Below are positions 19,991 through 28,867 of a stretch of DNA of 64,000 nucleotides, piece after piece (position 1 is the stretch's first letter; each line of letters opens with the position of its first letter). The notes beneath the pieces are model-generated. The model was given only the letters and a program-made list of their open reading frames with translations, was not told the DNA's origin and did not search any database. The translations under genes and the position numbers were made by a program. The DNA is from 40CM-2-70-7 sp035505915 (GTDB taxonomy: Bacteria; Gemmatimonadota; Gemmatimonadetes; Gemmatimonadales; GWC2-71-9): contig DATJQI010000037.1 of the NCBI GenBank assembly GCA_035505915.1, positions 1-64,000 of the forward strand. Direction: 5' to 3'.

Positions 19991-21612
19991 CAGTACTGCG
20001 GCACCCCCGGCGACCCGAACCGCGGCATCGCCAGATGCTGCGCCAGCGGCACGGCGTAGGCGATCAGGATGATGAGGACGGCCGCCAGCACCCACAGTCC
20101 GTAGCGATCGTAGATGGTCCGGCCCGGGCCGGGGTCCTCGAGCGGCTCGGCCCAGAGAATGGGCTCCGGCGCCCGACGCTTGCCCGCCAGGCCGGTCCCC
20201 ACCATCACCATGACGAAGAACGCGGCGCTCACGAACAGCAGCAGCCCGCCCGCCGCCGACACCCCGGTCAGCATCTTCCAGCCCGCGGCCACCGGGGATC
20301 CCCCGTAGCTCGCGTCGTAGATGCGCCGGGGCATGCCCATCAGGCCCGTGATGTGGTTCGAGAACGAGAAGAGCATCATCCCGAAGAACCACAAGTACGG
20401 CTGGATCTTCGCGAGGAGCCCGAGCTCGAGGTCGCGGCCCAGGAGCCGGGGCATCAGCCAGTACGCCGTGCCCATGAACGTCAGGGCCACCGCGCTCCCG
20501 ACCGTCAGATGGAAGTGTCCCTGGATCCAGGCGGTGTTGTGCACCACGGCGTTCATCCCGAACGACGCGTTGATCGCGCCGCCGAATCCCCCCACCGCGA
20601 AGAGCAGCATCGACAGCGCGACGCTCGAGAAGAGCGGGTCCTTCCAGGGCAGCTTGCCGATCCAGTCGAACCAGCCGGTCGCGCCGCGGGCCCGCCCCGC
20701 CAGCTCCATCGAGGCGGTGATCGTGAACGCCGTGACCATGCTGGGGAACAGGATCCCGAACGTGAGAATGGTGTGGAAGAGCTTCCAGCCCGCCGGGATT
20801 CCGGGGTCGAGCGCCTCGTGGTGGAACCCGACCGGCGTGGACAGGATGATGAAGAGCGCGAACGTGAGGCGGCCCAGGGGCTCGCTGAAGAGCTTGCCGC
20901 CGGCGACGCGCGGGAAGACGGTGTACCACACCGCGTAGGCGGGGAGCAGCCAGAAGTACACGAGGGGATGGCCGAAGTACCAGAAGAGCATCCGCGCCAG
21001 CAGGGGATCGATGGTCGCGGTCCAGCCGAGGGACCAGGGAATCAGCAGCACCACGACTTCGACGGCGACGCCGATGGTGGCGAGCTGCCACACGATGGCC
21101 GTGGCCAGCATGGCGTGGAACGGGAGCGGCGTCTTGTCGGCGGGGTGCTCCTTCCGCCAGGCCCGGTAGCTCGCGAACAGGCTCCACACCCAGCACCAGG
21201 AGCCCACCACCAGCAGGGCCGCTCCGATGTAGAACGTGGGGTAGGCTTTGAGGGGCGGGTAGAAGGTGTACAGCACCGACGCCTTGCCGGCGAGGATGGT
21301 GACCGCCGTCATCAGGGTCCCGACCAGCGCGGTCCAGAACCCGGTCCAGGCCAGGCCGGGACGGGACACCGGGCGGTTGAGCGACCGTGAGACGGTGACG
21401 TACCCGAACCCCATGATGAAAAAGGTCGTGAACACCAGCGCCATCAGCACGCCGTGCGCGGTCACCGAGAGGTAGTACATCTTCGGCGAGCGCCAGGGCA
21501 GGTCCAGGTTGGCGCGGGACAGCGCCTGCATGAGCGCCATGCAGGCCGCCACGCCGAACGCGGAGATGGCCACCCAGAGATGGGCGACGGACAGCCGGTC
21601 GTCGCGGGTCAT
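19990..21612 (-). CDS. ba3-type cytochrome c oxidase subunit I
   Basis: A 540-residue B-family haem-copper oxidase catalytic subunit with about 13 membrane helices. It would reduce O2 to water and pump protons. The binuclear-centre motif WYFGHPLVYFWLLPAYAVW carries the CuB histidine and the tyrosine that cross-links to it; GFHHEALDP provides the next two CuB histidines and IQGHFHLTVGSAV the haem a3/b ligands. Spacing and sequence fit ba3-type (cbaA-like) rather than aa3 or cbb3 oxidases, which usually means high O2 affinity. The ATG at 21612 overlaps the subunit II stop. Confidence 0.92.
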   Translation of the reverse strand: MTRDDRLSVAHLWVAISAFGVAACMALMQALSRANLDLPWRSPKMYYLSVTAHGVLMALVFTTFFIMGFGYVTVSRSLNRPVSRPGLAWTGFWTALVGTLMTAVTILAGKASVLYTFYPPLKAYPTFYIGAALLVVGSWCWVWSLFASYRAWRKEHPADKTPLPFHAMLATAIVWQLATIGVAVEVVVLLIPWSLGWTATIDPLLARMLFWYFGHPLVYFWLLPAYAVWYTVFPRVAGGKLFSEPLGRLTFALFIILSTPVGFHHEALDPGIPAGWKLFHTILTFGILFPSMVTAFTITASMELAGRARGATGWFDWIGKLPWKDPLFSSVALSMLLFAVGGFGGAINASFGMNAVVHNTAWIQGHFHLTVGSAVALTFMGTAYWLMPRLLGRDLELGLLAKIQPYLWFFGMMLFSFSNHITGLMGMPRRIYDASYGGSPVAAGWKMLTGVSAAGGLLLFVSAAFFVMVMVGTGLAGKRRAPEPILWAEPLEDPGPGRTIYDRYGLWVLAAVLIILIAYAVPLAQHLAMPRFGSPGVPQY

Positions 21613-22085
21613 TTCCTGGCCTCCTCGACGATGAGCTTGCCGGACATCGTGTGATGGCCCTGCCCGCAGTACTCGTTGCAGACGATGAGATACTCCCCCG
21701 GCGTGTCGAACGTCACCGTGAACTGGCTCACGTAACCGGGGATCAGCATCGTGTTCGCGTTGGTGCCGACGATCTCGAACCCGTGGGTCACGTCGGCCGA
21801 CGTGAGCCGGAAGGTCACCGGGCGGTGGGCGGGCACGTGGATCTCGCCGGGCAGGAACGCGAACGTCATCCCGATCGCCACCACCGTCACGTGGGTCGAG
21901 TCGACCGTCACCCCGCGGTTCGCGAACCGGGGATCCGACCATACCGTGGCCGGATTGATGGTCTCGACGTGGCTGGGCGGGGCGAAGCCTTCCGCGACGG
22001 CGCCGAACAGCACCGTGGTCGCGAAGGCGATGATCAGCACCGTGGCGGCCCAGAGCCAGATCTTTTCGTAGAAGTCGACTTTCAC
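21609..22085 (-). CDS. ba3-type cytochrome c oxidase subunit II
   Basis: A 158-residue subunit II: one N-terminal membrane anchor (WLWAATVLIIAFATTVLFGAV) and a periplasmic cupredoxin domain. The CuA site is complete: an upstream histidine at VTHGFEIVG, then CNEYCGQGHHTM (CxxxCxxxHxxM). The short length and single helix are typical of ba3 enzymes. It accepts electrons from a periplasmic cytochrome c or cupredoxin. GTG start, overlapping the 46-residue subunit IIa gene by GTGA. Confidence 0.92.
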   Translation of the reverse strand: MKVDFYEKIWLWAATVLIIAFATTVLFGAVAEGFAPPSHVETINPATVWSDPRFANRGVTVDSTHVTVVAIGMTFAFLPGEIHVPAHRPVTFRLTSADVTHGFEIVGTNANTMLIPGYVSQFTVTFDTPGEYLIVCNEYCGQGHHTMSGKLIVEEARK

Positions 22086-22222
22086 GGGGTCACCGCCCCG
22101 CGGCGGAGGTAAATCAGGACGTACATCGCGAACCAGCCCAGGGCGAAGAGAAGCCCGTACAGGCCGATGATCGCGAGGGTGCCTTTCGGGTGCTGCCCAC
22201 CCGACGGCGAATGGTCCGGCAT
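22082..22222 (-). CDS. ba3 oxidase subunit IIa-like peptide
   Basis: A 46-residue protein, MPDHSPSGGQHPKGTLAI to YLRRGAVTP, with one transmembrane helix (IIGLYGLLFALGWFAMYVLIYL). Position directly before subunit II, size and single helix match subunit IIa (CbaD-type) of ba3 oxidases, which stands in for the missing first helix of subunit II. It ends in a GTGA overlap with subunit II and starts 28 nt after the response regulator stop. Easily missed by gene callers because of its length. Confidence 0.75.
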   Translation of the reverse strand: MPDHSPSGGQHPKGTLAIIGLYGLLFALGWFAMYVLIYLRRGAVTP

Positions 22223-22250
22223 GGACGGCCTCCTCGTGGTCAGGTGCCCT

Positions 22251-22937
<687 letters not shown>

Positions 22938-23005
22938 ACCATCCCCATGAAATGGACTTGAAGGCAGGTTATGCCGGACCGGGTGAGCCCATTCTAAAGA
23001 TTCCC

Positions 23006-23019
23006 TGAAGAGGGCTTCA
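23006..23019 (-). promoter_or_regulatory. TGAAG-N4-CTTCA dyad, site A (response regulator)
   Basis: A perfect 5-4-5 dyad 69 nt upstream of the response regulator start. On the minus strand it reads ATCGTGAAG-CCCT-CTTCA and its first TGA is the stop codon of the histidine kinase gene. A further TCTTTA sits 11 bp after TCTTCA. It may give the regulator its own promoter, separate from the kinase. Same signal as sites at 28243, 36753 and 47145. Confidence 0.55.
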
Positions 23020-24315
23020 CGATTCCGGAGGCTGGAGGGGCAGGGTCAGGAGGAAGGTGGCGCCTGAAGGGCCCGAGCGCTCCACGGTCAGCTCCCCACC
23101 CAGCACATGGGCGAGTCGCCGGGACACGGGAAGGCCCAGGCCCGTTCCCATCCCGGAATGGGGATCGAACCGCTCGAAGGGCTCGAAGACGCCGGCGCGG
23201 ATGGACTCGGGAACGCCCGGGCCCTGATCGGCGACCCGGAATTCGAGGACGCTCTTTCGCGCGGAGACCGACAGCGTCAGGGTGCTCCCCGTGGGCGTGT
23301 GGCGCACCGCGTTGGACAGCAGGTTGACGAGGATCTGCTGGACCCGGACCTGGTCCGTCACGGCGTGGGGGAGATCGGCGGGGCAGCGGGTGACGACCGT
23401 CACCTGCTTGGCCTCCGCCGCCAGGCGGATGGTGGAGGCCGCCTGCGCCGCGGCGGCGGCGGCGTCCAGCTCGCGCCACACCGGGCGGACCTTCCCGGCG
23501 TCGAGACGGGTCAGATCGAGAAAATTGTTCAGCAGGCCGATGGTGCGCTCGGCCGCGTCGTACACTTCGCGCGCGGCCTTCGGCACCGGCCCGCCATCCC
23601 GGGCCCGGACCAGCATCTCGGCCCACCCGAACACGCCGGTGAGCGAGTTCCGCAGCTCGTGGTTCATCATGGCGAAAAACAGATCGCGCTGGCGCTGCAT
23701 GCTTTGCACTTGGGCCAGGAGGCTCTGCGTCTCTTCGGACAGCCGCGCGTTCTCGATGGCCACCGCCGCGGACGAGGCCAGCAGGGTCGCGATGGCCTCG
23801 TCTTCGTCGTCGAACCGGTCCGCGCCGATCTTTTCCGTCAGGTAAAGATTGCCGAACACCGTGTTCCCGCGGCCCCGGGCCAGCACCGGCACGCCGAGGA
23901 ACGAGCGCATCGGGGGATGGTGCCGGGGGAACCCGGCGCTCTGGGGGTGCTCCGCGATGTCGGGGACCCGGATCGCTTTGGGCTGGTGGATGATGACGCC
24001 CAGCAGCCCGTGACCCTGCGGCGCCGCGCCGATCTTCGCCCGTTCTTCGACGGTCATACCGGAGGTGACGAACTCGGAGAGCGACGCGCCGTCCGGGGAC
24101 AGAACCCCCAGCGCCGCATACCGGGCGCCCACCACCTCCCGCGCGGCGTCGACCACTTGCTGGAGTACCGCGGTGAGGGTGTGCTGCGAAAAAATCTCGA
24201 CACCCGCGGACAGCAGGTGCTCGAAGCGGTCCCGGACCCGCACGACGTCCGCGGGCGGCGGGGCGGACTTGGCCGGGGGCTTTGGTCGCGGGCCGCGCTT
24301 CACGCTCTCAAACAT
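23017..24315 (-). CDS. Histidine kinase with DosS-like GAF domain
   Basis: A 432-residue soluble sensor kinase with no membrane helix. A GAF domain at about 30-190 contains GHGLLGVIIHQPKAI and SAGFPRHHPPMRSFLGVPV, closely like the haem-binding GAF of mycobacterial DosS/DosT, where the histidine of the HPPMR motif ligates haem; here that is His133. The HisKA dimerisation box has His219 (MMNHELRNS), and the ATPase domain has the NLLSNAVRHTP N-box, DQGPGVP G1 and GTGLGLPVSRRL G2 boxes. A GAF sensor for redox or gas with an ordinary HisKA kinase is predicted. It lies 22 nt after the CBS gene. Confidence 0.88.
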   Translation of the reverse strand: MFESVKRGPRPKPPAKSAPPPADVVRVRDRFEHLLSAGVEIFSQHTLTAVLQQVVDAAREVVGARYAALGVLSPDGASLSEFVTSGMTVEERAKIGAAPQGHGLLGVIIHQPKAIRVPDIAEHPQSAGFPRHHPPMRSFLGVPVLARGRGNTVFGNLYLTEKIGADRFDDEDEAIATLLASSAAVAIENARLSEETQSLLAQVQSMQRQRDLFFAMMNHELRNSLTGVFGWAEMLVRARDGGPVPKAAREVYDAAERTIGLLNNFLDLTRLDAGKVRPVWRELDAAAAAAQAASTIRLAAEAKQVTVVTRCPADLPHAVTDQVRVQQILVNLLSNAVRHTPTGSTLTLSVSARKSVLEFRVADQGPGVPESIRAGVFEPFERFDPHSGMGTGLGLPVSRRLAHVLGGELTVERSGPSGATFLLTLPLQPPES

Positions 24316-24337
24316 GCCGCCGGAGCGGGGCGACGGG

Positions 24338-24739
24338 CTAGACCCCGGCCGTCGCCACCGCACCGACGATGTCAGTCTGCGAGATGACCCCGACGAGGGC
24401 CCCGTCCCGTTCTACGAAAAGCCGCTGGACGTCGAGATACAGCATCTGCCGCGCGGCGTCCCGCACGTCCACGTCCGGGCCCACCGTCACGGGCCACGGC
24501 GTCATGATCTCGAGGACGAGCGTCCGCTCGAACAGCTGGTCCCGGCTCGCCGGGTCGCTGCAGCGCCGCTCGGCCTCGAGAACGTTTCGTGTCGTGACGA
24601 TCCCCACCGCCCGGCCGAACCGGTCGATCACCGGCAGGGCGGACACGCGGGCGTCGGCGAACAGGCAGACCGCGTCCGCGATCGTGGCTTCGGCGGCGAC
24701 GGTCTTCAGGTTGGTCCGCATCAGCTCGGCGACGCGCAT
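24338..24739 (-). CDS. CBS-domain pair protein
   Basis: A 133-residue protein consisting of two CBS domains (MRVAELMRTNLKTVAAEATI; then LEIMTPWPVTVGPDVDVRDA) and nothing else. Each ends in the usual LVGVIS/AVGIVT strand. Stand-alone CBS pairs bind adenine nucleotides and act as energy sensors; the mycobacterial hypoxic response protein Hrp1 is of this kind. It is the first gene of the CBS-kinase-regulator-oxidase direction, and its promoter region holds two GTGAA-type direct repeats. Confidence 0.85.
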   Translation of the reverse strand: MRVAELMRTNLKTVAAEATIADAVCLFADARVSALPVIDRFGRAVGIVTTRNVLEAERRCSDPASRDQLFERTLVLEIMTPWPVTVGPDVDVRDAARQMLYLDVQRLFVERDGALVGVISQTDIVGAVATAGV

Positions 24740-24781
24740 GGGGGCTCCTTCGATCGGGTACCGAAGGGTGTCCGAGGGGAC

Positions 24782-24855
24782 GTGAATGCACGATGAAGGG
24801 GCCGGGAGCGTCCCGTCATTGAGGCATCTTCGCGGGTCCTTCACTCTGCGTTCAC
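24782..24855. promoter_or_regulatory. Two divergent GTGAA-type direct repeats
   Basis: In the 139-nt gap between the divergent CBS and eRF1-like genes, GTGAA-N6-ATGAA occurs at 24782-24797 and TTCAC-N6-TTCAC (the inverse orientation) at 24840-24855. Both have an 11-bp period, the geometry used by OmpR/PhoB-family regulators, and they face opposite ways, one possibly serving each promoter. The motif recurs at 30187, 44956 and 58022. Confidence 0.5.
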
Positions 24856-24878
24856 CGGCGCCCCCGCAAGCTTCCCCC

Positions 24879-25679
24879 ATGACCTCTCCTCTCGCTTCCC
24901 GGCCGCGCGTCGGCCGGACGTCCCCGCGGGTTCTCGCGGTGGTGCTGGACCGGTCCCACGCCCGGGTGTTCGCCGTGACGGCCCAGGATGCCGTCGAAAT
25001 CGCCGACATTTCGTCTCCCGCCACGCGCGGGGGCCGGTTCCACAGCGACCGCCACGGCGCCCCCGGCGGGGGGGAGCACGCGTATCACCAGCGCCTCGAA
25101 GAAGAGTGCCGGCGCCATTTCCGCGCGGTGTCGGAAGTGCTCACCGCCGAGCTCGTCGGGCATCCGGGCGACCACCTGTTCATCGCGGGGCCGGGGCCGA
25201 TGGCGACCGTGTTCCGGCACCACCTCACCGTCGACCTGAGCTCCCGGGTGATCGGCGCCGAGCAGCTCAATCCTCTCGAGGCGACCCCGGCCATCGTGGC
25301 GGCCGCCGCCCGGGAGGCGGAGCGGCACCACCACCACGAGGCGGAACAGACCGTCATGGCCGCGGTCGCCGAAGGTCTCGGGACGGGGCGCGCCACGAAC
25401 GGACTCCGGGAAACGCTGCGGGCCCTGGCGCACGGACAGGTCCGCACGCTGGTGACGCACCCCCACGCCCGCGGCGCCGGATACCGGTGCCTCCAGTCGG
25501 GCCGGCTGGTGCTCACGGCCGCCGAATGCCGCGGGGAGGGGGGCCCCCGCGAAGTCGCCGACATCGTCCGGGCCGCGACCCGGGAAGCGGTCCGGCAGGG
25601 CGCCCAGGTGATCGTCATCCAGGATCCGACGGTCGCCCGGGAAATCGACGGCTTGGCCGCGTTACTCCGTTTTCCATGA
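24879..25679 (+). CDS. Bacterial eRF1-like (baeRF family) protein
   Basis: A 266-residue protein. An N-terminal RNase H-like core (VLAVVLDRSHARVFAVTAQDAVEI), the middle region with LEEECRRHFRAVSEVL and HLFIAGPGP, and a C-terminal L7Ae-like part (GLRETLRALAHGQVRTLVTHP; AVRQGAQVIVIQDPT) match the bacterial relatives of archaeo-eukaryotic release factor 1. No GGQ peptide-release motif is seen. Family members are thought to act on stalled or hibernating ribosomes. ATG 24879 was chosen over an in-frame ATG at 24786. The BON gene follows. Confidence 0.7.
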   Translation: MTSPLASRPRVGRTSPRVLAVVLDRSHARVFAVTAQDAVEIADISSPATRGGRFHSDRHGAPGGGEHAYHQRLEEECRRHFRAVSEVLTAELVGHPGDHLFIAGPGPMATVFRHHLTVDLSSRVIGAEQLNPLEATPAIVAAAAREAERHHHHEAEQTVMAAVAEGLGTGRATNGLRETLRALAHGQVRTLVTHPHARGAGYRCLQSGRLVLTAAECRGEGGPREVADIVRAATREAVRQGAQVIVIQDPTVAREIDGLAALLRFP

Positions 25680-25705
25680 CCGCCGGGGGCGGGAAAGGGG
25701 ACCGT

Positions 25706-26359
25706 ATGTCCGAGACGAACAGCCTGGAGCAGCAGGTGCGCGAGGAGCTGAACTGGGAGCCGAGCATCTATTCGGACGCCATCACCGTCGGTGCGAGCGC
25801 GGACGTCGTGACGCTCACCGGCACGGTCCGCAGCTATGCGGAGAAGGTGGCCGCCGAGCGGGCCGTCAAGCGCGTGCGGGGCGTGCGGGGCGTGGTGAAC
25901 GACCTGGATGTGAAGCTCCTGGTCACTCATCAGAAAGTGGATACCGACATCGCGGAGGCGGCGGTGCGGGCCCTGCAATGGAACGCGATGGTGCCGCCGG
26001 ACACCGTGCGGGTGCACGTCTCGGACGGCTGGATCCGTCTCGAGGGCGTGGTCGACGCGCAGTATCAGCGGGGCGCGGCCGAGGACGCGGTCCGTCCGCT
26101 GCTGGGCGTCCTCGGGGTTTCCAACCTGATCACCGTGCGGCCGCCGGCGCGGGCCTCCGAGATCAAGGCGAAGATCGAGGCGGCGCTGCATCGCCGCGCC
26201 GATCTGGATGCCGCGAAGGTCGACGTGCAGGCGCGGGACCGTACCGTCGTGCTCCGGGGCAAGGTGCACTCGTGGAAGGACCGGGAGCTCGTGGAAGCGG
26301 CCGTCTGGGCCGCTCCCGGCGTCATCGCGGTCGAGGATGAGCTGAAGATCGAGGACTAG
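25706..26359 (+). CDS. Triple BON-domain protein
   Basis: A 217-residue protein of three consecutive BON domains (about 5-75, 80-150, 150-217), each with the pattern of a short helix then GxVxS/D and a terminal VVND/VSNLI strand (VVTLTGTVRSYAEKVAAERA; WIRLEGVVDAQYQ; TVVLRGKVHSWKDRE). BON proteins bind phospholipid or peptidoglycan and are often stress induced. No signal peptide is visible, so it may be cytoplasmic. ATG 25706 was chosen for its AAAGGGG ribosome site; an ATG overlapping the previous stop at 25676 is also possible. Convergent with the metal ATPase. Confidence 0.8.
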   Translation: MSETNSLEQQVREELNWEPSIYSDAITVGASADVVTLTGTVRSYAEKVAAERAVKRVRGVRGVVNDLDVKLLVTHQKVDTDIAEAAVRALQWNAMVPPDTVRVHVSDGWIRLEGVVDAQYQRGAAEDAVRPLLGVLGVSNLITVRPPARASEIKAKIEAALHRRADLDAAKVDVQARDRTVVLRGKVHSWKDRELVEAAVWAAPGVIAVEDELKIED

Positions 26360-26363
26360 GCGC

Positions 26364-28190
26364 TCATCCGGTCCGGACCCGGAGCGCGTTGAGAATCACG
26401 GCGACGTCGATGGCCTCCTGGAGGAGCGCGCCCAGGGGCGGCGTGAGATGCCCCGAAGCCGCGACCGCCATCAGGGCGGCCGAGATCCCCAGGCCCGCGC
26501 CGATGCTCTGAAGGGCGATCCGGCGCATCCGCTGACTGATGGCGACCGTATCGCCCACCCGGCCGATGTCGTCCACCAGCAGCACGATGTCGGCGGCCTC
26601 GGCCGACGCTGCGGCGCCGTGCGCGCCGAGCGCCACGCCCACGGTCGCGGCGGCCAAGGCCGGCGCGTCGTTGATGCCGTCGCCGATCATCACCACGACG
26701 CCCGCCGGGTCCCGCTTCTTCAGGGCGATGACGGCCGTGACCTTGTCGGCCGGCAGGAGGCCGGCCCGCACGGTGCGGATCCCGGCCTGCGCGGCGATCA
26801 CCTGCGCCGCGGCCTCGCGGTCCCCGGTGAGCATGACCGTGTCCGTGACGCCGAGCACCGCGAGCCGCTGCATCAGGGCCGGGACCTGGTGCCTGATCCG
26901 GTCCGCGAACTCGATCGCGCCGGCCATCCGGCCGTTGACCGCGACGTACGCGGCGGTCCGCTCGGGGTCGCCGTCCGACGCGGGAATGCCCTGGGCGGCC
27001 AGGAACGCCGAGGACCCCACCAGCACCCGGGACCCGTCCACCCGCCCGCCGACCCCTGACCCCGGCCATTCCCGCACCGAGTCCGCCGTGGTGTGCGCGA
27101 CCCCGTCCTGCCGGGCCGCCTCCTCGATGGCCTGGCCGAGATGGTGGGCCGACCGGCGCTCGACCGCCGCGGCATAGCGGAGAACGTCGCCCCGGTCGAA
27201 CCCCGGCTCCGCCACCACCCGCCGCACGGTCGGGCGCCCGAGGGTGAGGGTCCCGGTCTTGTCGAATACGACCACCCGCGCCCGGCCGATCTGCTCGATG
27301 GCGGCGCCGGTCTTCACGATGACGCCGAGGTCGGCGACCCGGCTGATCGCGCCGATCACGGCCACCGGCGTGGCGAGAATCAAGGGACAGGGCGTGGCGA
27401 CGACGAGCACCGCCAGCACCCCCGTCATGTCGCGGGTGACGACCCACGCGGCGCCGCAGGCGAGGAGTGTGACCGGAGTGAACCAGACGGCGTAGCGGTC
27501 GGCCAGGCGTTGAATCGGCGCGCGCTCGCGACGGGCGCTCTCCACCAGCTGGACGATGCGCTGGTACTGGCTTTCGGCGCTGGGCCGGTCGGCGCGGACG
27601 GTCAGGGCCCCGTCGAGGTTCACGCTCCCCGACAACAGCGTGGAGCCCGGGCCCACGGCGAGCGGCAGCGGCTCTCCCGTGAGCGCGGATTGGTCCACCG
27701 CCGACCGGCCTTCGAGCACCGTCGCGTCGACCGGGACGAGATCGCCGGTGCGGATCAGCAGGCGGTCTCCCGGAACGACGGCCTCCACGGGCACGTCCGC
27801 GGCGACGTCGTTCCGGAGCCGGCGGGCGACGCGGGGGGCGCGGGCCAGCAGGGTTTCGAGCGAGTCGGAGGCGCGGGCGAACGCGTGCCGTTCCAGGGCT
27901 TCACCGCCGGCCTGCATCAGCACGACGACCGCCCCGGCGAAGTACTGCCCGACGGCGGCGGCCGTGACGATCGCGAGCGCGGCGACCAGGTCGGCCGCGA
28001 ATCGGCCGCGGGCCAGTCCGACGATCGTCTTCCACACGAGCGGCGTACCGCCGCCTACGATCACCGCGAGCCAGCACCAGCCGGCGACCCCGGCGGCGCG
28101 AAATGCAACGTGCGCCACCCCTCCGGCCGTGAGCCCGAGCCCGGCGATGGCGACGATGGGATTGGCCGCGAGGAAGCGGGAGGTGGACAT
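26364..28190 (-). CDS. P1B-type metal-transporting ATPase with TPC motif
   Basis: A 608-residue ion pump with phosphorylation site DKTGT (Asp310), actuator TGEP and hinge GDGINDAP intact. The intramembrane motif is Thr-Pro-Cys-Pro (266-269) in place of the CPC of copper and zinc pumps; TPC marks subgroup P1B-5, reported for Ni2+/Fe2+ export in Sinorhizobium. There is no N-terminal metal-binding domain and no C-terminal haemerythrin domain. The nucleotide-domain HP pair of P1B pumps is HH (349-350, SAHHLG). It diverges from the DUF2892 gene across a region holding dyad site B. Metal specificity is inferred only. Confidence 0.88.
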   Translation of the reverse strand: MSTSRFLAANPIVAIAGLGLTAGGVAHVAFRAAGVAGWCWLAVIVGGGTPLVWKTIVGLARGRFAADLVAALAIVTAAAVGQYFAGAVVVLMQAGGEALERHAFARASDSLETLLARAPRVARRLRNDVAADVPVEAVVPGDRLLIRTGDLVPVDATVLEGRSAVDQSALTGEPLPLAVGPGSTLLSGSVNLDGALTVRADRPSAESQYQRIVQLVESARRERAPIQRLADRYAVWFTPVTLLACGAAWVVTRDMTGVLAVLVVATPCPLILATPVAVIGAISRVADLGVIVKTGAAIEQIGRARVVVFDKTGTLTLGRPTVRRVVAEPGFDRGDVLRYAAAVERRSAHHLGQAIEEAARQDGVAHTTADSVREWPGSGVGGRVDGSRVLVGSSAFLAAQGIPASDGDPERTAAYVAVNGRMAGAIEFADRIRHQVPALMQRLAVLGVTDTVMLTGDREAAAQVIAAQAGIRTVRAGLLPADKVTAVIALKKRDPAGVVVMIGDGINDAPALAAATVGVALGAHGAAASAEAADIVLLVDDIGRVGDTVAISQRMRRIALQSIGAGLGISAALMAVAASGHLTPPLGALLQEAIDVAVILNALRVRTG

Positions 28191-28240
28191 GATCGCGTGG
28201 GAGGGTAGCGGGTGGTGGATGTGGAGACGCCCGCGAGCAA

Positions 28241-28258
28241 TATGAAGAAATCTTCATA
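28241..28258. promoter_or_regulatory. TATGAAG-N4-CTTCATA dyad, site B
   Basis: A perfect 7-4-7 palindrome, TATGAAGAAATCTTCATA, between the divergent metal ATPase (start 28190) and DUF2892 (start 28340) genes. A near-consensus -10 (TATACT, 28290-28295) lies 31 nt downstream toward the DUF2892 gene with no good -35, which suits activator-dependent transcription with the dyad centred near -52. The core TGAAG-N4-CTTCA is shared with sites A, C and D. Confidence 0.65.
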
Positions 28259-28339
28259 CTGATCGAGAGATTTCGGGCCGGCGCCGCGATATACTCGCAG
28301 GGTTCACGCGATCAGGCTCACCGCACTTCCGAGGTCCGT

Positions 28340-28861
28340 ATGGCGCTTCGCTCCGGCGTGTACATGGTTCCCATCGATCGGTGGTACATCGAGCGGACGG
28401 TCTGGCTCATCGCCGGCGTCGTTCTGCTCACGTTCACGGCGCTCGCCCTGTGGGTGCAACCCCTCCTGGTCCTGGGTGTGATCGTGACGGGCCTGGCGTC
28501 GATCACGGTGGCCCTCACCGGCTTCTGCATGGTCGGCAACATCCTCTACCGGCTGGGCTTCAAGCCCAAGCTGGGCCGGACCGGAATGTCCCGCTGGTAC
28601 TTCATGCAGACCGACGCGTGGTATCTGGAGCGGCGGATCTATTTGGCGGTGGGGATCAATATCTCGGTGGCGTCGGTGCTTTCGCTCGTCTGGACGCCCT
28701 GGTTCCTCGCCTTCACGGCGTTCGTGGGGGGCGCGATGGTGTGGTTCGCGTCCACGGGCTTCTGCATCATGGCGAACGGGCTCTACTGGCTGGGCGCGGA
28801 GCCGCGGCTCTCGCCGCTCCGCAACGGAGAATGCCCCGTCGAGCGGACGGCCGCGGCCTGA
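28340..28861 (+). CDS. Tandem DUF2892-like membrane protein
   Basis: 173 residues forming two copies of a two-helix membrane unit. Each copy begins with a W-Y-x-E-R box (DRWYIERTVWLIAGV; DAWYLERRIYLAVGI) and ends with a cysteine box (TGFCMVGNILYRLG; TGFCIMANGLYWLG), so an internal duplication is evident. The unit matches DUF2892, found alone or at the C-terminus of rhodaneses such as YgaP. The conserved cysteine hints at sulfur or thiol chemistry, but the function is unknown. A single-copy relative lies at 45051. Confidence 0.75.
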   Translation: MALRSGVYMVPIDRWYIERTVWLIAGVVLLTFTALALWVQPLLVLGVIVTGLASITVALTGFCMVGNILYRLGFKPKLGRTGMSRWYFMQTDAWYLERRIYLAVGINISVASVLSLVWTPWFLAFTAFVGGAMVWFASTGFCIMANGLYWLGAEPRLSPLRNGECPVERTAAA

Positions 28862-28867
28862 GGAGGG

